The notes under the pieces: generated by a model
Seen by the model: the letters and a program-made list of their open reading frames with translations, nothing else
What the model was told of the DNA's origin: nothing
Database searches by the model: none
Program-made: the position numbers and the translations under genes
In this document: one piece after another, positions 6,916-11,524 of the stretch
Layout: each line of letters opens with the position of its first letter
How positions within the stretch are numbered: the first letter of the stretch is position 1
Assembly: GCA_937949585.1 (NCBI GenBank)
Contig: CALEDW010000266.1
Location: 1-11,524, forward strand
Direction: 5' to 3'
Source of the DNA: an uncultured Acidimicrobiia bacterium
GTDB lineage: Bacteria > Actinomycetota > Acidimicrobiia > IMCC26256 > CALEDW01
DNA length: 11,524 bases

Positions 6916-8521
6916 GCGGCTTCACCGCGTCGAGATCTACGACACGACCCTGCGGGACGGATCCCAGCTCGAGGGGATCTCCCTCACCGTGGAGGACAAG
7001 CTGCGGATCGCCGAGCAGCTCGACTGGCTGGGGGTCGACTACATCGAGGCCGGATGGCCGGGGGCCAACCCCAAGGACGACGAGGTCTTCGCCCGGGCCC
7101 CCGGTGAGCTCCGGCTGGAGCACGCCGAGCTGGTGGCCTTCGGGATGACCCGGCGGGCCGGCGGCCGGGCCGAGGACGACCCGACGCTGGGATCCCTCCT
7201 CGGGGCCGGGACGGCCGTCGTCTGCATCGTCGGCAAGGCCTGGGACTACCACGTGCGTGAGGCGCTCGGGGTGGGCCTCGAGGAGGGCCTGGAGATGGTC
7301 GCCGACTCCGTGGCCCACCTGCGGGACCGGGGGCGACGGGTGTTCTTCGACGCCGAGCACTTCTTCGACGGCTACAAAGCCGCGCCCGACTACGCGCTGG
7401 CGGTGCTCGAGCGGGCGGCCGACGCCGGCGCCGAGCGGCTCGTGCTCTGCGACACCAACGGCGGCTCGCTGCCCCATGAGGTGGAGGCCATCGTCGCGGA
7501 AGTGGTGCGCTGCTTCGCCGGTGGGCCGGGCATCGGGGTGCACCTCCACGACGACACCGGCTGCGGGGTCGCCAACGCCATCGCCGGCGTCCGGGCCGGC
7601 GCGGTGCAGGTGCAGGGGACCATCAACGGCTACGGGGAGCGTACCGGCAACTGCAACCTCACCACGATCATCGCCGACCTCACCCTGAAGATGGGGATCC
7701 CCACCATCCCCGCCGAGCGCCTCGAGCGGCTCACCCCGGTGGCCCACCACGTGGCGGAGCTGGTGAACATGGCACTCGACCCCCAGGCGCCCTACGTGGG
7801 TCCCTCGGCGTTCGCCCACAAGGCCGGGCTGCACGTGAGCGCGATCGCCAAGCGTCCCGACGCCTACGAGCACGTGCGCCCCGAGCTGGTCGGCAACGGC
7901 ACCCGGTTCGTCCTGTCCGAGCTCGCCGGCCGGTCCTCGGTGGTGCTGAAAGCCGCCGAGCTCGGCCTCGACCTCGACGGGCCCACCGTGAACGAGGTGG
8001 TCGACACCTTGAAGCGCCTCGAGCACGAGGGGTACCACTTCGAGGTCGCCGACGCCTCGCTGGAACTGCTCATGCGCCGGGCCGCCGGCTGGCGGCAACC
8101 CTGGTTCCGGGTGGAGTCGTTCCGGGTGATCTGCGACGACACCGACCCCGCCGCGCCGGCAGTTCCCGGCGGCGAGCCCCGCGTGCGCACGGAGGCGACG
8201 ATCAAGGTGTGGGTCGACGGGCAGCGGATCATCACCACCGCCGAGGGGAACGGGCCGGTCCATGCCCTCGACCGGGCGCTCCGGGCCGCGATCGGTCCCC
8301 GGCTCCCCGCCCTGGAGCACCTGCACCTCACCGACTACAAGGTGCGGGTCCTCGACACCCAGAAAGGGACCGGCGCCGTCACCCGCGTGCTGCTCGACAG
8401 CACCGACGGGGACGCCACCTGGACGACGATCGGGGTGAGCGAGAACATCATCGAGGCGAGCTGGCAGGCGCTGTGCGACTCGCTCGTGTACGGGCTACTG
8501 CGCGCCGAGACCCGCAGGTAG
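6908..8521 (+). CDS. cimA: (R)-citramalate synthase, CimA type
   Basis: Condenses acetyl-CoA with pyruvate to citramalate, the first step of threonine-independent isoleucine synthesis; LeuCD (not in the window) and LeuB then give 2-oxobutyrate. The 537-aa product fits the long citramalate synthase class: catalytic start VEIYDTTLRDGSQLEGIS (8-25), YIEAGWPGANPKDDE (45-59), FDAEHFFDGYK (147-157), metal-site region GVHLHDDTGCGVANA (210-224; His212 and His214), NGYGERTGNCNL (240-251), AFAHKAGLHVSAI (301-313), then a C-terminal LeuA-type allosteric domain (about 400-537). EGISL..EDKLRIAEQLD and AGWPG separate it from 2-isopropylmalate synthase. The HxHDD in place of HxHND is a small deviation. ATG 6908 is chosen because the protein family begins a few residues before the first strand; it overlaps ilvE by 8 bases. 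Confidence 0.92.
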   Translation: MSERLHRVEIYDTTLRDGSQLEGISLTVEDKLRIAEQLDWLGVDYIEAGWPGANPKDDEVFARAPGELRLEHAELVAFGMTRRAGGRAEDDPTLGSLLGAGTAVVCIVGKAWDYHVREALGVGLEEGLEMVADSVAHLRDRGRRVFFDAEHFFDGYKAAPDYALAVLERAADAGAERLVLCDTNGGSLPHEVEAIVAEVVRCFAGGPGIGVHLHDDTGCGVANAIAGVRAGAVQVQGTINGYGERTGNCNLTTIIADLTLKMGIPTIPAERLERLTPVAHHVAELVNMALDPQAPYVGPSAFAHKAGLHVSAIAKRPDAYEHVRPELVGNGTRFVLSELAGRSSVVLKAAELGLDLDGPTVNEVVDTLKRLEHEGYHFEVADASLELLMRRAAGWRQPWFRVESFRVICDDTDPAAPAVPGGEPRVRTEATIKVWVDGQRIITTAEGNGPVHALDRALRAAIGPRLPALEHLHLTDYKVRVLDTQKGTGAVTRVLLDSTDGDATWTTIGVSENIIEASWQALCDSLVYGLLRAETRR

Positions 8522-8531
8522 GGGGTCCAGG

Positions 8532-9068
8532 GTGCCCACGATGCCGTTCGTCCCCGTCACCTACCGGGAGCGCCCCCGGCAGGCCCAGAACCTCGCCCCC
8601 GGGGTGCGGTTGCCCCCGCCGACGCGCTGGCGTCCCGGCCGCCCCGGCGAGCTGGGTGCCCGCCAGCCCCGCGGTGACCTGCTCGGGACGCCGGGGCCGA
8701 ACGTGGGGTACGCCTGGACGCTCGCCGAGCGCCGCCGCCCCGACCTGGCCCTTGCCGAGCACGAGCGGGCCGAGGACGCGCTGGCGGTGGTGGCCGAGCT
8801 CGCCGCGAAGCGGGCCGCGGTGGTCGGCCGGGCCCCCGTGCCCGACGACGTCGAGTTCGCCATGGAGCTGCTCGGCTACGCGGGGGAGGCGCCGGACGAG
8901 GTGCGGGAGTGGCGCCCCGACCTGGTCCGGGGCGCGGCAGAGGACTGGGCGCTGCGGCGCGAGGTGGTCGACCGGGTACCTCCCGGCCTGCTGCGCCTCC
9001 CGCTCGCCGAGCTCGCCGGGCACCTCGTCGAGCTGCGGGAGGCGATGGCCCGGTCCGTGGCGAGATGA
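8532..9068 (+). CDS. Conserved-looking hypothetical protein between cimA and gltX
   Basis: A 178-aa soluble protein without signal peptide or membrane segments. The first 55 residues are Arg/Pro/Gly-rich and end in LLGTPGPNVGYAWTLAERRRPD (split at 50-71), a motif I associate with unnamed actinobacterial proteins. The remainder (72-178) is helical, rich in Glu, Ala, Leu and Arg (AEDALAVVAELAAKRAAVVGRAPVPDDVE in the middle). No catalytic motif is recognised and I assign no function. GTG 8532 has GGGGG six bases upstream; ATG 8541 three codons later is equally possible with AGGG upstream. The stop overlaps the gltX start (ATGA) and the gene begins 10 bases after cimA, so it is probably cotranscribed with both. 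Codon use looks like its neighbours. Confidence 0.8.
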   Translation: MPTMPFVPVTYRERPRQAQNLAPGVRLPPPTRWRPGRPGELGARQPRGDLLGTPGPNVGYAWTLAERRRPDLALAEHERAEDALAVVAELAAKRAAVVGRAPVPDDVEFAMELLGYAGEAPDEVREWRPDLVRGAAEDWALRREVVDRVPPGLLRLPLAELAGHLVELREAMARSVAR

Positions 9069-10507
9069 GCGCGGTCCGGGTCCGGTTCTCCCCGGCGCCG
9101 AGCGGCTCGCTGCACGTCGGTGGGGCCCGCACCGCGCTGTTCAACTGGCTGTTCGCCCGGCATCACGGCGGGGTGTTCCTCGTCCGTATCGAGGACACCG
9201 ACACCAGCCGGACCCGGGAGGCCTGGGTGACCGGGATCCTGGAGACGCTCCGATGGCTGGGCCTCGACTGGGACGAGGACCCGGTGCGCCAGAGCCGGCG
9301 GGGGGCTGCCTACCGGGAGGCGGTCGACCACCTGCTGGCCACCGGCGCGGCCTACGAGGCCTTCGAGACCCCCGAGGAGCTCGAGGAGATGCACGAGGCC
9401 CGCCGGCGGGCGGGCCTGCCGCCCGGCTACGACGGGCGGGCCCGCGACCTCACCCCGGCCCAGCGGGAGGCGCTGCGGGCCGAGGGGCGGCCGGTCACGA
9501 TCCGCTTCCGCACTCCCGACGAAGGCACCAGCACGTTCGTCGATCTGGTGCGGGGTCCCGTGAGTGTCGACTGGGCGACGGTGTCGGACTTCGTGATCGT
9601 GCGGGCCGACGGCACGCCGCTGTTCTTCCTCGCCAATGCCGTGGACGACCTGGCCATGGGCATCACGCACGTCATCCGCGGTGAGGACCTGCTCGACTCC
9701 ACGCACCGGGTCCTGGCGATCCGCCGGGCGCTCGGGGCGGACGACGAGCCTCGGTACGCGCACCTGCCCCTGATCCTGCGTCCCGACCGGGCCAAGCTCA
9801 GCAAGCGGCACGGTGCGGTGGCGGTGGAGGAGTACCGCGACCGGGGGTACCTGGCCGCGGCGCTCGTGAACTACCTCGCGCTGCTGGGCTGGTCGCCGCC
9901 CGACGGGCGCGAGGTGCTGGACCGCGACGAGCTGGTGGCCGCGTTCGAGCTCGACCGGGTCAACCCTTCGGCCGCGATCTTCGACGAGACGAAGCTCACC
10001 TGGTTGAACGGCGAGTGGATGCGTCGCCTGTCCCTCGACGAGCTGGTGACCCAGGTGCGGCCGTTCGTCGAGGACCGCCATCCCGACGCGGAGCCGGACC
10101 TGGTGCGGGCCGGCGCCGCGCTCGGGCAGGAGCGCTCGGCGACGCTCGTGGAGCTCGCCGAGCAGATGGAGTTCCTGTTCGTGACCGACGACGAGCTGGA
10201 GCCCGACGACGAGGGCTGCCGGCGGCTGGCGGCCACCGAGCGGGTGGCCGAGCTGCTCGACGCGGTGATCGACCACCTCGAGCGCTGCGAGTGGACCCCG
10301 GACGGGGTCGACCTGCGGCCGGTGGTCCGGGCCCTCGGGCTGCTGCCCCGGAAGGTGATGCCCGCCTTGTACGCGGCGGTGGAGGGTCGTCCACGCGGCC
10401 TGCCGCTCTTCGAGGCGATGCTGCTGCTCGGGCGGGAACGCACCCTGGCACGGCTGCGCGCCGCCCGGGCCCGGGTCGGTGACGTCGGGGCCCAGCCGCT
10501 ACACTGA
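9065..10507 (+). CDS. gltX: Glutamyl-tRNA synthetase
   Basis: Class I aminoacyl-tRNA synthetase charging tRNA-Glu and, in bacteria without GlnRS, also tRNA-Gln for later amidation by GatCAB. The 480 aa are normal for bacterial GluRS. Motifs: RFSPAPSGSLHVGGARTALF (7-26) with the HIGH-type HVGG, RIEDTDTSR (41-49), RIRF equivalent TIRFRTPDEG (145-154), SDFVIVRADGTPLFFLAN (174-191), HVIRGEDLLDST (202-213) and the KMSKS-type KLSKRHGAVAVEEY (244-257), then a helical anticodon-binding domain. The Cys pair often seen in the YxCYCT segment is replaced (AYEAFET), which is common. ATG 9065 overlaps the upstream stop (ATGA). Discriminating or non-discriminating type cannot be decided from reading alone; the adjacent tRNA pair is relevant to that question. 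Confidence 0.96.
   Translation: MSAVRVRFSPAPSGSLHVGGARTALFNWLFARHHGGVFLVRIEDTDTSRTREAWVTGILETLRWLGLDWDEDPVRQSRRGAAYREAVDHLLATGAAYEAFETPEELEEMHEARRRAGLPPGYDGRARDLTPAQREALRAEGRPVTIRFRTPDEGTSTFVDLVRGPVSVDWATVSDFVIVRADGTPLFFLANAVDDLAMGITHVIRGEDLLDSTHRVLAIRRALGADDEPRYAHLPLILRPDRAKLSKRHGAVAVEEYRDRGYLAAALVNYLALLGWSPPDGREVLDRDELVAAFELDRVNPSAAIFDETKLTWLNGEWMRRLSLDELVTQVRPFVEDRHPDAEPDLVRAGAALGQERSATLVELAEQMEFLFVTDDELEPDDEGCRRLAATERVAELLDAVIDHLERCEWTPDGVDLRPVVRALGLLPRKVMPALYAAVEGRPRGLPLFEAMLLLGRERTLARLRAARARVGDVGAQPLH
10500..10505 (+). promoter_or_regulatory. Predicted tRNA promoter -10 (TACACT) inside the end of gltX
   Basis: TACACT fits TAnnnT and would start transcription near 10512, about five bases before the mature tRNA-Gln 5' end. 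A GTGACG at 10479-10484 may serve as -35 but the 15-base spacer is short. The element lies in the last gltX codons and touches its stop codon. Confidence 0.45.
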
Positions 10508-10516
10508 CGTCGCCCT

Positions 10517-10588
10517 TCGGGGGTGGTGTAATCGGCAACACAACAGGTTCTGGCCCTGTCGTTGGGGGTTCGAGTCCTCCCCCCCGAG
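10517..10588 (+). tRNA. tRNA-Gln(CUG)
   Basis: A full cloverleaf can be drawn. Acceptor TCGGGGG/CCCCCGA (7 pairs) with U1-A72 and discriminator G73; D arm GTG...CAC with TAATCGGCAA loop; anticodon stem ACAGG/CCTGT with loop TTCTGGC, anticodon CTG at 10550-10552; T stem GGGGG/CCTCC (one G-U) with loop TTCGAGT. 72 bases; CCA is not encoded. It begins 9 bases after the gltX stop. U1-A72 is the pair known to mark tRNA-Gln for GatCAB in bacteria. Confidence 0.95.
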
Positions 10589-10593
10589 CGTGC

Positions 10594-10666
10594 GGCCCCG
10601 TCGTCTAGCGGCCTAGGACGCCGCCCTCTCAAGGCGGTAACGGCAGTTCGAATCTGCTCGGGGCTG
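10594..10666 (+). tRNA. tRNA-Glu(CUC)
   Basis: Acceptor GGCCCCG/CGGGGCT with a G1-U72 wobble at the end and discriminator G73; D region GTCTAGCGGCCTAGGAC typical of tRNA-Glu; anticodon stem CCGCC/GGCGG with loop CTCTCAA, anticodon CTC at 10628-10630; T stem GGCAG/CTGCT (one G-U) with loop TTCGAAT. 73 bases, CCA not encoded. Only five bases separate it from tRNA-Gln, so both are surely processed from one transcript. Confidence 0.95.
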
Positions 10667-10672
10667 CTGCGA

Positions 10673-10704
10673 AGCGGTGGCGGACCTCCGGGTCCGCCAC
10701 CGCT
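10673..10704. terminator. 14-bp hairpin after the tRNAs, probable bidirectional terminator
   Basis: Perfect arms AGCGGTGGCGGACC and GGTCCGCCACCGCT (10673-10686, 10691-10704) with loop TCCG. There is no T-run on either side, as often in high-GC actinobacteria. It lies 6 bases after tRNA-Glu and 14 bases after the stop of the convergent 79-aa gene, so it can close both transcripts. Confidence 0.7.
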
Positions 10705-10718
10705 CGGCGCGTCCGGGC

Positions 10719-10958
10719 TCAGCCGCCCTCCAGCCGGAGGTGTGGTCGGCCCTCGACGACCTGCAGACGGCCGGGGGTCCCGAGCAGGCCGATCGGATCC
10801 TCGCCCGGTACGCGGGCGGGCCGGCGCAGCGTGGCGACCACCCCCTTGTGCGGGCCGGCGGTCACGACGATCGAGAGACGTACGACGTCGCCGTCGCGGG
10901 CGGCGTCGACCACGATCACGTCGTAGGTGGCGTCGGGCAGCTGCGCGTCCACGGTCAC
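10719..10958 (-). CDS. Small hypothetical protein, 79 aa
   Basis: A short soluble protein with alternating hydrophobic strands (YDVIVVDAARDGDVVRLSIV, then TAGPHKGVVATLRR) and a segment DPIGLLGTPGRLQVVEGRPHL, suggesting a compact all-beta (OB- or SH3-like) fold. No signal peptide, membrane segment or catalytic motif; function unknown. The reading frame is favoured over others here because it gives a balanced composition and stops just before the shared hairpin. GTG 10958-10956 is the assumed start; GTG 10952 is also possible, and no clear ribosome site is seen, so translation may be leaderless. It is convergent to gltX-tRNA and divergent from the lysine-rich gene at 11250. Confidence 0.6.
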   Translation of the reverse strand: MTVDAQLPDATYDVIVVDAARDGDVVRLSIVVTAGPHKGVVATLRRPARVPGEDPIGLLGTPGRLQVVEGRPHLRLEGG

Positions 10959-10969
10959 GCATCATCGCG

Positions 10970-11007
10970 TCGCGCGCGTCGTGTCGCGCGCGTCGTGTCG
11001 CGCGCCG
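10970..11007. repeat. GC-only tandem repeat, 14-bp unit
   Basis: TCGCGCGCGTCGTG occurs twice head-to-tail (10970-10983 and 10984-10997), followed by a diverged partial third copy (10998-11007). It lies in the upstream region of the 79-aa gene and shows long alternating CG steps. Confidence 0.75.
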
Positions 11008-11042
11008 TGGCGTTCGTCGCGGAGGACGCGTGCGCGAAATGC

Positions 11043-11071
11043 TTGACGGGCGCGCTGCAATGCGATTGCAT
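11043..11071 (+). promoter_or_regulatory. Weak candidate promoter for the lysine-rich gene
   Basis: TTGACG (11043-11048) is followed after 17 bases by TTGCAT (11066-11071), a good -35 but poor -10 match. The palindrome 11056-11070 fills the spacer and overlaps the -10, as an operator would. It implies a leader of about 170 bases. Confidence 0.3.
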
Positions 11072-11237
11072 GACGACGTGCGATGGGGGCTGTGGCGGAG
11101 CGTGTCAGATGCGCACGCGCGCAGTTCAACTGCAGGAAGCGCCGTTGCACGCAGCTGTCGACGACCGCTCCGGTGATGCGTCCGCATGGGTGAACGACCG
11201 GGGTCGTCGCGCAGCGTTGCTGTCCGAGACGAAAGGT

Positions 11238-11243
11238 AGGTGG
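11238..11243 (+). promoter_or_regulatory. Ribosome binding site of the lysine-rich gene
   Basis: AGGTGG six bases before GTG 11250. It supports this start over the internal GTG at 11259 and over the GTG at 11243, which lies in another frame. Confidence 0.6.
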
Positions 11244-11249
11244 TGACTC

Positions 11250-11524
11250 GTGCCCCCGGTGAAGAAGGCCACGCGCACGGCTGCGGCGAAGTCCCCGGCG
11301 AAGCGCGCGACGGCGACGAAGAAGAGCACGGCCGGGAAGTCCACGGCGAAGACGTCGACTGCGAAGAAGACGACCGCGAAGAAGACGACCGCGAAGAAGA
11401 CGACCGCGAAGAAGACGACCGCGAAGAAGACGACCCGGAAGGCCACGGCGAAGAAAGCGCCCGCCCGCAAGAGCACGGCCCGGAAGTCCGCGGCGAAGGC
11501 GTCGAGCGCGAAGAAGACGACCGC
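11250..11524 (+). CDS. Lysine/alanine-rich histone H1-like nucleoid protein (partial, 3' end outside window)
   Basis: The 91 complete codons visible encode only Ala, Lys, Thr, Ser, Arg, Pro, a few Val and Gly and the start Met: no acidic, aromatic or cysteine residues. Residues 38-62 are five exact AKKTT units, and a sixth AKKTT stands at 87-91; around them are KSTA, RKST, KSAA and KKAPA variants. Such tails bind DNA non-specifically and occur in histone H1-like proteins and at the C-terminus of actinobacterial HU proteins. Here the basic tract begins at residue 5 with no globular domain before it, so any folded (for example HU) domain would have to lie beyond the window. GTG 11250 is chosen from the AGGTGG site. 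Nucleoid binding is inferred from composition. Confidence 0.8.
   Translation, partial: MPPVKKATRTAAAKSPAKRATATKKSTAGKSTAKTSTAKKTTAKKTTAKKTTAKKTTAKKTTRKATAKKAPARKSTARKSAAKASSAKKTT
11361..11435 (+). repeat. Five perfect 15-bp tandem repeats coding AKKTT
   Basis: GCGAAGAAGACGACC is repeated five times without a single difference, including at third codon positions; a further identical copy stands at 11508-11522. Perfect DNA identity points to recent expansion by slippage or recombination. Confidence 0.95.

Larger units (their letters stand above)
10959..11249. other. Gene-poor interval between divergent small genes
   Basis: 291 bases in which I find no convincing gene. It holds the 14-bp tandem repeat, then a series of short perfect inverted repeats: TGCAAT-GCG-ATTGCA (11056-11070), GCAGTT-C-AACTGC (11121-11133), ATGCG-TC-CGCAT (11176-11187) and ACGACC-GG-GGTCGT (11194-11207). 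Its composition is less extreme than the flanking coding DNA. It should contain the promoters of both divergent genes and perhaps a structured leader for the lysine-rich gene. A small RNA is possible but unsupported. Confidence 0.5.

Noticed and set aside
6857..8326. Minus-strand frame of 489 codons opposite cimA
   Set aside because: Shadow of a well-identified gene; composition is Gly/His/Val/Pro-rich and has no family motifs.
10677..11246. Plus-strand frame with a Cys-rich segment resembling a metal-binding peptide
   Set aside because: Runs antisense through the 79-aa gene and across the repeat and palindrome region; the cysteines come from chance TGC/TGT codons and there is no start signal.
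11126..11476. Minus-strand frame giving a Phe/Val/Ala-repeat 'membrane' protein
   Set aside because: It is the exact antisense image of the AKKTT lysine repeats; the plus-strand frame has a ribosome site and a known protein type.
11361..11522. Possible CRISPR-like or satellite array
   Set aside because: Repeats are 15 bp, contiguous, in frame and part of a coding sequence; there are no spacers.

Overview
The window is very GC-rich, compactly coded DNA that reads as the chromosome of a high-GC actinobacterium. The protein style (degenerate LivG signature, a 178-aa conserved-looking protein between cimA and gltX, a lysine-tail nucleoid protein after the tRNAs) suggests an Acidimicrobiia-like lineage. 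That placement is an inference from recalled family patterns, not from a search.

Left part (1-4748, minus strand): a branched-chain/hydrophobic amino acid ABC importer operon in transcription order: lipoprotein substrate-binding protein, a fused LivH-LivM permease, LivG ATPase, and LivF ATPase (cut by the window edge). Successive genes overlap by four bases at CTGA, ATGA and GTGA, which implies translational coupling and a CTG start for the permease. A 29-bp imperfect palindrome lies at the predicted transcription start, directly before the Shine-Dalgarno sequence of the binding protein.

Middle part (4870-8521, plus strand): a divergent leuB-ilvE-cimA operon, that is, isoleucine synthesis by the citramalate route plus the shared leucine and transamination steps. 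Between its predicted promoter and leuB lies what looks like a transcription attenuator: a leaderless 11-residue reading frame with one Leu and three Ile codons, a stem immediately after its stop codon, and a perfect 11-bp terminator hairpin with five T. A segment of the first stem can pair instead with the terminator's 3' arm. Import and synthesis of the same amino acids thus diverge from one control region.

Right part (8532-10704, plus strand): an unrecognised 178-aa protein overlapping gltX (glutamyl-tRNA synthetase), followed closely by tRNA-Gln(CUG) and tRNA-Glu(CUC), probably with their own promoter inside the last codons of gltX, and closed by a 14-bp hairpin. A convergent 79-aa protein of unknown function follows on the minus strand. 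A gene-poor stretch with a tandem repeat and several short perfect palindromes (10959-11249) then leads to a lysine/alanine/threonine-only histone-H1-like protein with five perfect 15-bp repeats, cut by the right edge.
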